A stretch of DNA of 64,000 bases from Apostichopus japonicus (lineage: Eukaryota; Echinodermata; Holothuroidea; Aspidochirotida; Stichopodidae). Every line of letters starts with the position of its first letter. Position 1 is the first letter of the stretch. Below the pieces are notes generated by a model, which saw only the letters and a program-made list of their open reading frames with translations, was not told the DNA's origin and did no database searches. Positions 50,133 through 62,889 of this stretch are shown in pieces. Location of the stretch: positions 32,883,668-32,947,667 of the forward strand of contig NC_092569.1 in assembly GCF_037975245.1 (NCBI RefSeq), written 5' to 3'. The translations under genes and the position numbers were made by a program.

Positions 50133-50290
50133 GTCTGACGAAGTACTCAATGAAGTCCTGTTCTGGTGTGGAAATGTGCGTAGCCTACTGGACAGCAACG
50201 GCAGTTGTTTTCCTCTCGTGTCGACGTACTTTGAAGCGCTGTAGTATTGTATTGTGCAATCTATACACTTCATACGTACGTTAATGCGAG
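50133..50290 (-). promoter_or_regulatory. Possible 5' non-coding exon of the CACTA transposase gene
   Basis: On the minus strand GTCAGAC/GTGAGTGG (donor at 50132) follows a short region without a conserved frame. The coding exon begins after GGGCAG/AAATG at 49619. This is consistent with a leader exon spliced to the exon with the start codon. The transcription start is not determined. Confidence 0.35.
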
Positions 50291-51269
50291 ATGCGATCAA
50301 TCATAATGTACAGAACAGCACAGCATGTACTGGACGTTCTGACATCGCGCGCCAACTTGGGTCATGTGACTGCATGCTGGACTGTAGCCAAGTTTTCCGG
50401 GAAAGCCAACGGCAGCCGCCCAGAATGTATCAAAAGAATTCCCGCCTGTGCGCGAGACGTCATAGCTGTTACAGACACGTTGACGCCAATAATCGAGCTA
50501 GACCGGCTGGGTCGAATGGGAGGAGGGGTTGAAGGGGGGGGGGCGGTTCAGATGAATGAAATGACATTTGCTGAACTAGACATATTGAACAACATTTTGA
50601 TACGTTCGGTGACCCATTTAGCTATAAATAGCTGCATGTGTGTGACCCAGTGATCGTACATTGAGCACACGGAATTGTCATCGGTTCATGTTTTACTGAC
50701 AATACAAGTTAACATAAAACAACAATAAATTAGACTACATCTTGAAGGCTGGGTATTGTATTCTTGGCAGCTCACAGCAGTAATTGTTTTGATAGGATTT
50801 CGGAAGTTGTATACTCCTTAAACAAACGGTAAACCAATTGGAACAGTACCATCTATTGTAAAATTATGTTTTCATTAGTTAACACGTTAGGCATTTACAA
50901 ATAATTCGTTTCTAAAACTCTAAATGGTTAGATTTCAAATATTTGACCTACAGACCCTTCAAAGTTACCTTTCACATTGGTTTCGTTCGCTGGACAATTA
51001 AGGGTCATTGATGAGCCTCACGGGGGTGGGGGTTGTTGCTCAAATGTAACACTAAGGCAGAAAACGACTGTAGGGACAAAGTTAACTGGTAATTGTGGGT
51101 TGGATCATGGAGCTATCGGTAATAGCTTCATGGTTGGATTTCATTCTTTTCTTTGCCAAACGGTAATGTTACTGCACAATGGATTTTGTTGTAGCCTATA
51201 CCATTGTATATTGGTAACGTGTTCCACCTTCAAGTATATTTTCGTATAACACTCTTCAAATTCCAATTT

Positions 51270-51713
51270 ACATGCATTAGATTGCAAAAAAAAAAAAACT
51301 AATTCTGTAAAGTACATGACACATATAACGTCTGTAAAAATCACATAAGTTTACATGTAAATATAAAAAACTGACATATTCTGGAAAATTTTACAGAATT
51401 ATCCTGTAAATTTTCATTGGAGGAAAAAAAATACTACAATTTTTTGTAAACCACTTGCTGTAACATAAAACGTCTGTAAAAATCACAGATTTTACATGTA
51501 AATATTAAAAACTGACATATTCTGGAAAATTTTACAGGATTTTCCTGTAAATTTTTCTTTGGAGGGAAAAATACTACAATTTTGTGTAAACCACTTGCTG
51601 TACAGAAAACGTCTGTTAAAATAACAGACGTTTACATGTAAATATAGAAAACCGGCTTTTTCTGTAAAAATCGACAGGAATTAACTGTAAATTTACAGAA
51701 ATTTTTAACAGTG
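51270..51713. repeat. Right subterminal tandem repeat of the CACTA element, about 140-bp unit
   Basis: Units with ACGTCTGTAAAAATCACA recur (CGTCTGT at 51329, 51471 and 51610). Each contains TTTACATGTAAATAT, ATTCTGGAAAATTTTACAG and CCTGTAAATTTTC. The sequence differs from the left-end repeat but shares the TGTAAA/TTTACAG word of the terminus. Confidence 0.85.
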
Positions 51714-52132
51714 TAGGAGGTCTTTATAGCTGAAAATTTCCCGTACGCTGAGCGCCAACCCATGTTGGCACTCCACTCAGGTAGTAACAAGACGCCCTCC
51801 CAGGAATTGGTCAAGCCCCCCCCCAAGCGCCCACCCCCTCCACTGGAACAATCCTGGCTACGTCACTGCATGTACCACAGGTTTATCTGATATCAAAGTG
51901 AAAGCGGCTTTCCACAAGAATAAAGAAAGCATATCTACATTTTTGTGTAACACCTACACAACTCAATCCCACGCAAACAAGACTACCTACGTATAGTTTT
52001 CATTGAGGATTCCAATAATTCCTGCAATTTCCTACCAATAACATATGGAAAGTCACTCCTGTTATCGTGACGGAGTATTAGGGGTATTGGTAAGAGGGGG
52101 TGAGAATGGTCTGTATGGGCGCTTTCGACTTT

Positions 52133-52443
52133 ATCTAAGCGGAGCGCCACCACAGGTTGGCGCAGAGCGTACAGAAATCTTTTGAGTAAAGATACTCCCT
52201 ATATGGCCGGAAATGACCCTTTCCGGGCCTTGCTAATTTGCAGATAAACGAAGAATAAATAGGTTTCATCGCCAACAAAATGTGACAAATGTCAATAGGT
52301 AGATGAGAGCGCCATAAAAAAGTCAATAATCGCGAATAAGTAAAAAAGTGATAAATAGCTGAAAAGGGCGCCAGCAGTCCATTTGAGTCCATTGGTGGGG
52401 GGGGGGGCATCCGCCCCCTGACTGTATTGACGTTCCGCCACTG
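52133..52443 (-). mobile_element. Partial hAT-like element of the same group
   Basis: Read on the minus strand it begins CAGTGGCGGAACGTCAATAC at 52443, followed by a G/C-rich run. Further in it has AAGGCCCGGAAAGGGTCATT, recalling AAGGCCTGGGAAGTGTTATT near 40919 in the left arm of the element at 40539. The other end was not identified, so only half an element is supported. Confidence 0.55.
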
Positions 52444-53886
52444 TTGGGAGCTCAGTGTAGGAAGAGAAGGGGGGAGAGGGCGGTACTTTTTAACGGTTTG
52501 GGTGAGCGTCTGCAATGATTCGTAATGACATGTTAACTCAAGCGTTCAACATGCTCAAATAAAAAGAATGAATGAGGAGGAATTCATATCACTTTTCAAT
52601 CATTTTTTGAAACAAATTGAGCGAATTGATCGCTAGTAATCTTGAAATTAGTTTTATCACGGTCGTTGTCATGTTTTTCATATGTACCTTTCTCATATAA
52701 AAGAATTCTGTACGTAATGTTATCAGAAATACTTTTAAAATGACACCAAAGAGATTAATTTTTTTTTCGAATTTGTTAATAATATTGTCTTTTAAGAGAC
52801 ACCGTAGACACGTTGCTCGGTTGGGTTTACTGCAATAGTGGCAAATGGAGACCAATATCCGCACTTAGTGGACCTAATGTTATAGTCGTGCATTGACCTT
52901 GAACAGAGGGGCCTACCGTGAAAACGTACGGAAAATTCATCCTTTTATATCTCAGGGAGACAATTCCACTGGATACAATAATACGACTCAAAAGTCCATA
53001 GATGTGGTCATCATAACAATCACAATAAAAGATATGTATGAAAAGCAGATTAAAGATATGATGGAAACTCAAATGTGGACCAAAAAACGATGTCCCTACG
53101 GATGCCGTTTAGTGACATTTACATAATTTGTGTGTAGTAGGTTCCGTAGCTCTTTTGTGGAAAAACTTTGTTATATGTGCAGGCTTCTAGGATGACAAGA
53201 TCAATGAATGCATTAATTCGATTGTGGATACTCAGTGTGCTTTGCACCTCTGATACATCTTATCATCACTAAGAAAAGATGTTTAAATCTCTAAAAGGAT
53301 ATAGTAGTTGGGTCTGAAGAAAAGCATAGTCTTCAAATAAAAAAAGGGCAAAGAACAGCAGTTCAGGACTTCATTCAGGAATGCTCACGACAACCACCAG
53401 CATATCTCATTGTGTTCATGTGATGAATAACCTTCGAGAGTTACTACAAACAATGCACTAGTTTCTGAAGTATGCAAACTAAATTTCATCCCTGATAGTC
53501 AAAGAGTTCTTGCAAGTCGAGTTTGACATGCAAATGTGCCAAATAGGTTTGAAGTTTTGGTTTACATCACTTGAACTTTACTTATATCACCATAAATCAA
53601 AGCAACACAAACATTATGCATTTGTACTATGCCTACTAATCCATTTCATCAGACCTATCGTCAAGGAAGTGTTTTTGGCACAGAGCCCATGAAAAGATAT
53701 TTCAGTAATTATATTCCTTTGTTTAGGATACAATAACTTATGGAATAAGATTATGTGAGAAATATCAATTTTAATAAATTTGATTTGTTTATTTTTTTAC
53801 ATCTGAATTAAATTTCTCACTCAGAGTAAATTATATACTTTTGAGAGAGCTTGAGTTACAATCATAGCACAACTTGATATACTCAC
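52444..53886. other. Interval downstream of the KDZ exons
   Basis: The next exon of the KDZ transposase would be expected here on the minus strand, with one base completing the split codon. No acceptor followed by a KDZ-like frame was found. Frames at 52813-53126 on both strands lack motifs. Confidence 0.35.
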
Positions 53887-56800
53887 CGTTCACCATGGCG
53901 CATGCTTAAGAAAAGGCGAGGAATACCATGTCTACATGCACAGCCGAATACACCCTTTGATAAGTTTGCGGATTTGTTCTTTGAGCGAATTGTATTGGCT
54001 GCCTGGAAGTTGCTACAATCCTAGAGATATGACACAAAATACAACACAATGTACATCAAAGGAGATTGCACATTTCAAATGTGGCTAAAATGAATGTACC
54101 TGAATAATGTCTCAAGAAGTTCAATATTTTTGAAACAACTGAAAACAAGAGAACACAAAAGAGGATAGACTCGAGTGCACCAACTGTGCAAAACTGAGAG
54201 ACATACTTGTTACGTAGATTGCAAGTGTAGGAATGCAAAGATAACAATTATAGCCATTTGAGGGCAATAACTCCGTTTAGTTAGATAAACACCCCCCCCC
54301 CCCCTCCTTTTGTCCGAAATGATTTGGTTGCCTGCAAAAGCTGTACCATTTGAGCTGATTAGAGTTGCAGATATATGGTAGATTTCAGATGAGAGAATTT
54401 TATGTATATTTTTTCTTCAATGAATACAAATAATGTGTTTCAACAAGAGAAAAGCTCAAACTTCTCATTTTGGACACAAAAAAAACCCAGACCTGAGTTA
54501 GGTCAGGAAGACAAATATTATTGTTTAAGAATGTGAGCTTATCATTGGATACTACATCATTAACTGATCATAAGTATCTGAACTTTGAACTAGGCAAAAA
54601 GAAAATACTTGAACTTTCAAAGTCTTTGTTTTCCAAGTGTGTAAGTCTCCTACCATAGTGTCTTCTTTGTTCACTTCATCAGATTGGTAGCTGTCTACAA
54701 AAGAATTAACTTCTTTATCATCAAGGAAGTACCTTGTAGAATGCTTCGGTGGCTGTGAACTTGTACCTGAGTTGCTTTTTCTGCCAAGACCAAAATTGGC
54801 ATCAAAACTGACAAAAATGTTCCCCTCTTCCTATTAGGGGAGTAGAAAAAAGTAAAAAGAAAGATTACCATAAACTGTAAATGAAATTGACACATGTCAT
54901 TCTGCATGTGAATAGTGATGGGATCAACATAAAACCACATGTTTACAGACACAAACCTCTTGATAAAGATGGCAAGACAAACAAGATTGAAGAGGGATTA
55001 TGTATTGGCGTTAATCCACGCTATTCTGTCCTCTCAAGGGACTTGATATAAATATTACTATCTGCTTATAATATTTTCAGGATTCCACTTGTTAAGTGTG
55101 CAAACAAAGCATCATTTAAATTTGGAGAGAGTGCAACAAATCGACTTTTCATGCTTGATTTAAAATGAAATGGTCCATGTATGTTTATTCCAACACTGTA
55201 ACTTCATATGCTTTCATGGTAATATATTATTTCTTGTTACTTTTTTAATATTAGCAATCAAGGCAAAAATTAAAGCAACATTTTGCATTTGTTGCCATTT
55301 TCCACTTTTTTGACATGTCCATAGAGGTTTTTACATATATCACTCACAAAACAGCAAACTAAGATATTAGCCAAGTTTTTCCCTGCAAGCAGCATTAATT
55401 GGCGAGTAATTAAGGACATTTGCAGATAATGATAAAAGTGTATAACGACAAAATCCACATTTAAAATTAATCGCATGCAGTTCCCCCAAAACCCTGCTAG
55501 TTTGAATTGAACCAATCAGAGATGCAGATTTAGTTATGAGCCGTTGCTAAAAAATAGATTCAAACGTTGCATTGGTACAACCAGGGAGTTGTTATGGAAC
55601 TCCCTGGTACAATTGCCCAACGGAAAAAATCTGTGAGAAATCAAAGTTGAAAGTTGTAAATTTTTTGACTTTCTATGCCACCATTTGAAGTAAGATTTGA
55701 ATAGATAAGCTAGTTATGTATGTCGTTATTGCATCGTGGAGTCAATGAGGTTGAGAAAGTTCATAGAAAAGGACGCAAAATGCTGCTTTAAGACACCCTG
55801 TGATATGTTAAGAAGTATTCTCCAATGTGTGATGGACAATTAGTGATGGACTTCAGCATTGGTTCTCCTGGTGTCAGCATGAAATATCTTTGAATGAGCT
55901 GTCACAAATATTTAGAGCATGCAATAAATATTCCAACTAAAAATTCCACTGTAGAGACAATGAAATTTGCACTACAGGAGCATTCTATGCAATAATCATA
56001 ACTACAAACTTTATAGAAAAGCAGAATACCCTAACAATTTTATTTTTTTGAGCTGTAGCAAATTTATAGCTACATTTTTGCCCAAAATTGACAGCTGAGA
56101 ATCCAATAATTTATAGAAAACAGGGGGGGGGGTGAGCAAGTGAATCCTCAAGATACAAAATGATGCAAAATGTTTAATATTAAAGTACTTAAATATTTGC
56201 AAACATTTCTTTGTATTCCTATTCTTAGATCAGGAACGGCATCGTCATCCCGTGTGCTGCCAATGATTGAAGGATTCCTGTAATGCTATTATAACTTACC
56301 AGTTGCAAACCTTTGTATAAATTGAATGCAAGTGTTAAGTAATTTATATGATTAAATTTAGGTTTCACGTTACCTTTGGACAAGCGGGACAAGATGTTCC
56401 ATCATCTATATCAAGACCCTCTCCTTGTAGGTGGCTGATCAAAAAGTAAAAGTGACGGAATTCCTCAAAAGTCTCATCTGTTAAGGTGCGATACAGGTAG
56501 GATATCTGAAAATTCCAAATGTTAGTCGGATACAATTTTTGCTTGTAAATGAAGATATAGGAGATGTGCTAACTTAATGACTGTAAAGCAAGCAGCACAT
56601 ACCTGTTGGTCAAAAAAGTCCTACATCAATGCCTGCATGTTAGATACCAGAATATCCATGAAAATCAAAGCTAAGATATGTATTTCCTTTTGGCTGTTTA
56701 AACTGTGTAAAAAACAACTTTTTATTTAAAAAGCGAGCCATCTTAAGTATTAAATAAGACATTTGTGAGATGCGGTGGAGTGCCCTATGTGTGCTCAACT

Positions 56801-59800
56801 TCAAATGGTTACTCACTAATAAAACAATATCGTATTGTTTCCTGTGAACATCAATGTGCAGTCAGTATTACGACATGTTAAATTCTGATTCTATTACCTA
56901 AAATTCTTACCAACAATTTTTTTTTCAAGACCCACATCTAGGGGGATCCAACAAGCTGCAAAGTTAACTTGACACTCACATCGTTATCTGCTATTCCATG
57001 TAGCCACTTCAATGATTGGCATATAGACTTAAGAGAAGATTGGGTCTCCAGTAGAAATGTTGCAATCCATTTTAGCAAGCAGATACTTATTGCACAAGTT
57101 GGATTCCTCGGACTGGATGGCCAATAACCACATCTCACAAGACTCTCTGTATCATTTGTGCAATGGCAAAAAGTCACTTGAATAGAAAAAGCCATTCCTG
57201 CAATGGTTAAAGGGAAAAGGGAGGCATGCTTAAAGGCATTGAAGACTCGTGCACAAAGAAACATCTCATGCCGGTCATCTGACCTAGTTTCGAATGAAGT
57301 GTAACAGAAGCGTTTTACGCACCACCATCAATCCCAGAAAATACACACACAGTTTGCTACCGTAGGTACTGTAATTAGACACTTGTGCACAGTCTTTACA
57401 TGCAGCTACAGTCAATACCCACAACACAGTGTACATAGCAGCGATGGACATCTCAGGGCTAGATTAAAGATAACAAGGTATCACGTTTCATTACTGTCTG
57501 CATTTTGTAGCGGCACGAAAAAAAATTCACTTGCAAGCAACAGAAAGTTTACTTTTTCAGATGGCAGCGGTTTCAGGCGTGTCTTCAATGCCTTTAATCA
57601 ACAGATCACCAAACCCTTGTGTTTGATATCTATTAGGTTTCCTTAATGCAGGGGAGAGCGATGAAGGCAAAATCATACCAAGTAATTATCGTGGTTCCCT
57701 TTCTTGAGAAATTGTAATGACTTATGGCATTATTATTAAAGGCTGCATAAGAAAATCATCAATTTCAATCGACAGTGAATTCTGATTCCAATACACAAGA
57801 GCAAAGAGGCACATATAGATTACAACTAGGCCTATACACACTGAAGAGGAGACTCAACAAACACGAAGGAGATCACAATGGTTATAGTTTCTTTGCAATC
57901 TTCAAATAGAGAATAATTTCATAGTTTGTTTGCTTCTGAGGAAAAATTTATACAAAAGCTCAACCTTTTTATCCTGAATATATCTAAGCTAGCCCCTTAT
58001 TAATAGAAACAATTTTATGTGTATAGCATGTGTATATAATCCCATGCAGTATCATCATACCCATTTTAGAGAAATTCTGGTTGCCACATTTTTGCAACTA
58101 CTGTACACTTCAACATATGTGACCAAATGTAGTAGGGCGTGGTTAATATGGAGAAACATTGCAATAAATCCACCCGCAAAGTATGATGATAATGAATTAC
58201 TCCCTCGTGTGGTTATCCCACACAATAAAGAGTCACAAACCCATATCTGTACATCACAATAATGCAACATGGCATTATCAGTTGAATGGCACAAAGAAGC
58301 ATATCACAGCATGGTATTAAACAGTGTATGTATTCCACTATGGGGTGTAATTCTTACCATGTTTGTCAAATAACCTCATTGACTTCAAATATTTCTTGTT
58401 ACAACTGTGTTGTGAGGCATTGAGCTCTCTGCAGAAGTTAAAAGTTGAGCGGTATCCATTCTGTGAGCATTAAACATAAAAAGCAAAAAGATAGTGTTAT
58501 GCTCATCACTTACGGTAAAGGTCAAAAAAAGTTTGGTCAAATAAAAGCAATTTTCATTTCTTGAAGATTTTCATAATACTGTGCAGCAGGGTCCTTTTTA
58601 ATCTCTCCAGAAGGTAGTTTTAATAAAGAATCTTGAAAATTTGTGTACTACCCCAACTTTGAAGAATGCCAAAATATCTCATTGTATTACAAGGGTGGTG
58701 TAGAAAGTTTATGATGCTCCATATGTGCAACATTCCTTGTAAATGGTTTTTTGATGGTGGGGGGGGGGTGCAGATGGGAGGTGTCTTGAGCAAGAGAGGT
58801 TGCCTTGCACAGACTGTTGCATTAAATAACATGTCTTTTTATTATCTTGGATCTTAGAGTAATGTCTCTGTCTGCCATGCTCATTATACTTTTTTATCGG
58901 AATATAGGGCACCAGATTTGTAGGCCCCAAAGCAGACTCCATGAAAAATGGTGTACCAGGTGTGGGTGTCATATATATTCCTCTTCCTGTACATGATATT
59001 ACATTAATAGGTTGGATATCATTGAAATTAATCTACAGGCAGCCTTCTACGAGACTTGCATGCATTGAAGTAGGTTACACTAAACTTTTTCTGTTTAAAT
59101 TAACACAGTTAGTCACTATTTATCCAAATTTACCAGAAATGATCAACCATTAGCGAATAGGTCTCTTCAATGCCCCTCTCCCGACCCCTTCCCTGCATGT
59201 TATTGTGTTACATACAGCTCAGCCTAGTAGAGTACAGGGTGGTAACAATTAAGGTTATGATCGAAACAAGCATGAAAATCAATTGTCCTAACCTGCAGTT
59301 TAATCTAAGTAGGAACTTCACAGAACTTCATAGTTTTTTACACAGTATGACAAAATGTGTTACATTCATAATTCATAAAAGATAATATTGTAATAGGTGC
59401 ATGAGAATCAGAATTTGTAGCTTCATTGAGTGTACTGTTTTAATCCATCCATGCCACTACCCATTACAGTACCCTAGAAATGTAACCATGCAAGAACACT
59501 AGAAATTGGCATATACTGTAAGTTCCTATTCAGAAACCAAAAGCTAGGAGGAACTACTGTTAGTGAAAGCCGTAATTTCCATACAGTAAATCCCACCTTG
59601 GGATCATTCAGTAGAAGCTACCAAAAGAAATCATGAGTAACCATTTTGGAATTTGAAATAATGATAACCCGTACTTGACAGGACATACAGTACATGTGCA
59701 AGTACTGTACTTACATATCACAGCGCACAGACCAAAAAAAAAAACTACTTGATTGTGATCCAATTTCAGGAATTGGCATCGCAGTGCCAATCCCTAAACA

Positions 59801-60506
59801 TGGCGCTAAAGAACAAAGCCACATATTCTCATTATTTTTTTTTTACTTTGTGTGAATATAATATATAATTGGTTTTGAAGTTATTTGTGTGTAGTTTGGT
59901 AATCTTCAACTAGAGCATTGGCTACCTCAATCTGGACGGGCTGGTGTAAAATATGCTCTCTGAACACACAAAAATGGCTTTTACCTTAAACTGTACTAAA
60001 TGATGGAACTGTACATTCTCTCTGTGACTTTCTACCGCACACTCCCCGCAGAAGATAGGTCTTGAGGTGCAGTCTTCACACATTACTGGTTCTGAAATTA
60101 CAGTGTTGCAGGAATCACACATGTTGGAGCTTGGGGCAACTGACTCAATGAATGCCTTGGTAAGCTTGGAACGAAGTGCCTGCCAAGCATTTGCAGCTTC
60201 TCTCTTCCTGTTTCTCCAGCCATCAGATGATTGTGATGATGATGCTGACAGAGAACGAATACTGAGTTCTCCTGTGAGAGGGCTTGGATCACCTTGATGG
60301 AGCTCCTCAGTAGCATCTGGATATGGGTATGTCTCCCCAGCAAATAAACTGCTCTCAGGGTATGTCCTAGTCAAAGGGCCACTCCTCTCCATCTGTTGAC
60401 TACATCTTGTGTACTCAAATGGGGACCTCGTCTGGGTCAGGTCGTCGTTTACCTTTGTATGGAAAAACTTTAATTTTTGTTTTTTCATTGGTGGCTTCGG
60501 AGGCAT
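53887..60506 (-). CDS. KDZ (Kyakuja-Dileera-Zisupton) transposase, N-terminal half, six intact exons
   Basis: Minus-strand exons: 60506-59985, 58460-58358, 57197-56980, 56505-56374, 54830-54654 and 54020-53887. All have GT-AG borders and the phases fit throughout without a stop. The start MPPKPPMKKQ follows an acceptor (TTTTCACAG), suggesting an upstream leader exon. Exon 1 holds a basic, Ser-rich region, then NAWQALRSKLTKAF and a Cys cluster (CDSCNTVISEPVMCEDC, FCGEC, H...H) typical of the CxC zinc module before KDZ transposases. Exon 3 reads MAFSIQVTFCHC, ESLVRCGYWPSSPRNPT and LKSICQSLKWL. Exon 4 reads YLYRTLTDETFEEFRHF and ends GTSCPACPK. Exon 5 has FVSFDANFGLGRKSNSG. Exon 6 has NTIRSKNKSANLSKGVFG, CACRHGIPRLF and MRHGER. 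The frame should continue, but the C-terminal half with the rest of the catalytic core was not found. Confidence 0.82.
55580..55608. repeat. ACCAGGGAGTT hairpin
   Basis: ACCAGGGAGTT, a 7-base loop and AACTCCCTGGT form a perfect 11-bp stem inside an intron of the KDZ gene. A decayed relative is at 36348-36377. Confidence 0.65.
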
Positions 60507-62833
60507 GATACTCTGTGAAAAGATGATAAGTATTTTTACATCTTTTTTTTACAATCCTGTACATGTCTGGCAGTTGGTTTTACTTTTCTTTGGTTATATT
60601 GCCACATGCAAGCTTGAATGACTTATTGTAATTTGGCAAAAAACACAGGCATTATTTTAGAGCTTTAGAGAGTCACTTCTAGGTTCAGAGGGATGCTGAG
60701 TAACCAACGTAACATTTTATCGAAGTGGTGAGTAAGCACGACTTTTCTATACAAATTTGATGTGAGAAAGCTTCTCCTCTGTTGCACAATATAACAGCTG
60801 TGAAAATATGTGATTCATTTAACTACAATGTTTCCTAGGTAAAGTTTCAAGATATAAAAGATATAATTTCTATGCATGATGCAATGGTTATGTACATTAA
60901 TTAGCGATTTGTCAAATCTTCCCTTGAGGTATCATGTTTACAATGTTTTCACAATTTAACCACTGTTGACCCAAATGATCTCTGATCTTCACTACAGCTC
61001 ACAAAAATAATAGGCGTCTGGTACTCAATTGGGTGGTACACTTCATATCGCATATGTGATTTCTCCAAGCTCACTTCTTGTCAGATGCTAATAGAACTTG
61101 ACTACCTGAAATTGATGCCATCTGCCCTTTAACTAATTAAACTAAAAACATAGATTTCAACAGTTTAATCCTATATAGTGGTATGTGGAACATGATCTGC
61201 CCTGCTCTGTGCCTATAAATTCCTGGGCAATATCCTTGCAATATCCACACTGGTGAGCTGTCTCTGAATAGTCTTGAGTTGTGAAACCACGTGATACATT
61301 TGTCTTGTTTATCAAACTGGATGGATAAAAGATCCATGGTGCAAATAAATGCACATCAGTTATCAAATAAAATTTATTCAACAATTTAGAAAGTGTAATA
61401 TTTTATAAAAAGAGAGATTTTAGTGTGGAAATGATCTAAAATAGATATTCAAATGATGTCCTTTGTGAAATCCATACGTAATGATGTATGCAGGCAGGTT
61501 TCCACAGCAGACAACATGCTGTTCCCTAGCAATTATGAACATCTAGCCTAATATACTACCTAAACTATTGTTGAATATTATAAGACTACTCAGGTGTCTT
61601 CCATTGGTGGAAAGCTATACATTGTCCAACTAAGTACTGCTAGCTAGGATGCCATGACAAACATGGAACAGTTAGATTTTTCAGATAGTGGTAATAGAAG
61701 AGCATTGACCTAAGCCTAATATCATACAGCAGCAGGGAACAAACTGTTTATGAAATGAAGATGGCACTATAGTTGTACATGGACCAATGTGACGTTGAAA
61801 TGTCATTTCTTACCCTTCTTGTGGGCCTATACTGTACTGAAGTACATTACAATTACTGCACCGTCGGATATTGGGAAATAACAACTGTGCCGCCATGGGA
61901 TATGTCACATGACTCTCCATGCAGGGTATGTGCACACCCACTGGCTAACAGATTTGGTTTTTCAACTGTCTGGTTACCAGCAACTACATGTAATCACCAA
62001 ATGTGATAATCACACATACTGTAAACAAATTAGCAGTGACATTCATTTAGTTGCATACAGATTGAGAAGCTGAAGAATTATCACCCCTTTGAAAACTAGC
62101 TATAGCAGACATTTCTTAAGGGGCAAATTTCATCTTCCAATGCACAGAAGACCTATCTTAGACTTAGCAAGTTAGACAAAATAATATTAGACTAGATAAT
62201 ATACAAAGAATTAAACACCGTACACAGCAATACTTGTGTTGAAAACTGCACCACCTTGACTGAATTATTGGCATTTGCAAAAAAAGAAAACAGCGCTATG
62301 TAGGACACACCTTTAATGTCTTTGACAGGCTTTCAGTTAGGTTTATCACAAATAGTGGCCATTTTTGTTTCCTAGCATTATACAATTTCCAGGGTAGCTG
62401 TTAATATATTTATGCCTATGCGAGAAGGAGAAAAGCTCCTCGTCAATCTAGCACCAAACTCAAAAGAAAAAAATCCTATTTCCTCTGCCGTAATTGCATT
62501 CAATTTTACCCCTTCAAATTACATACGAGTGTTCCATAGATTTTTCTCATGCATTTAGTATATATAGTTAACAGCTCAGCTCAAACCAAAAGGTTATACT
62601 TTGCAGTGACAAGGTATTAACGATTGCATCAAGTACCTGTTCTTTCCGAGACTTAAGGGCAAGGACCGACAATTTGGTGCTACATTGCTTAAAAGTGATT
62701 CACCTTCTCGTACATAGGCCTGTCTGTCAGTTTAGTGACCGTTTAGGCCTAACATAAATGTCACAAAAATACCTATGGTTTCTTCAACTACACACGCCTT
62801 TAGGAATTAGGGTCAAAAGGGGTACTTACCACT
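60507..62833. other. Upstream region of the KDZ gene
   Basis: Apart from the dispersed repeat at 60912-61082, no gene or element terminus is recognised. A frame at 61773-62006 contains CRVC but no supporting context. The 5' end of the KDZ transposon should lie here or beyond but was not located. Confidence 0.35.
60912..61082. repeat. Dispersed repeat, copy B
   Basis: AAATCTTCCCTTGAGGTATC, ATGTTTACAATGTTTTCAC, CCACTGTTGACCC, AAATGATCTCTGATC and AATAGGCGTCTGGTACTC match copy A at 44826-44995 in order and orientation. Confidence 0.75.
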
Positions 62834-62889
62834 TAGAAAAGTGCATACCTTTCCGCCATTTAGCACCATGGCGGTAAAGCACTTTTCTA
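62834..62889. promoter_or_regulatory. Hairpin with paired CCGCCAT/ATGGCGG sites
   Basis: An 11-bp perfect stem TAGAAAAGTGC ... GCACTTTTCTA encloses a second pairing of CCGCCAT with ATGGCGG. Another GATGGCGG follows at 62891. ATGGCGG is the core of YY1-type binding sites in animals. Whether it is regulatory here is inference. Confidence 0.45.

Larger units (their letters stand above)
40951..51713 (-). mobile_element. EnSpm/CACTA-type DNA transposon, 10,763 bp, nested in the hAT-like element
   Basis: The ends are CACTGTTAAAAA (left) and TTTTTAACAGTG (right), with similarity extending through TTCTGT.AAA. They are flanked by TA (40949-40950 and 51714-51715). CACTA/CACTG termini, a 2-3-bp duplication, subterminal tandem repeats and a tnp2-like transposase together define EnSpm/CACTA elements. 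Both genes inside run on the minus strand: a transposase with C2H2 fingers (47749-49619) and a SAMD3-like gene (43132-46624). Lesions in both suggest this copy is no longer autonomous. Confidence 0.85.
40539..51868. mobile_element. hAT-like element split by a 10.8-kb CACTA-type element
   Basis: The left end CAGTGGCGTAGCCAGAGGGA and the right end TCCTGGCTACGTCACTG are inverted repeats. They are flanked by the perfect 8-bp duplication CATGTACC (40531-40538 and 51869-51876). C/G runs lie just inside both ends, as in the element at 4700-5450. Without the nested insertion the element would be about 560 bp and non-coding, so it is a non-autonomous hAT-type element. The surviving pair of duplications shows the whole stack entered or stayed as one unit at this site. 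Confidence 0.88.

Noticed and set aside
50254-50653. Plus-strand frames of 92 and 120 codons
   Set aside because: No motif is seen. They lie opposite the presumed leader of the minus-strand transposase gene and include a G-rich run.
58620-58972. Overlapping frames on both strands near a poly-G run
   Set aside because: No conserved motif; they sit in an intron upstream (58460-59985) of the second KDZ exon.
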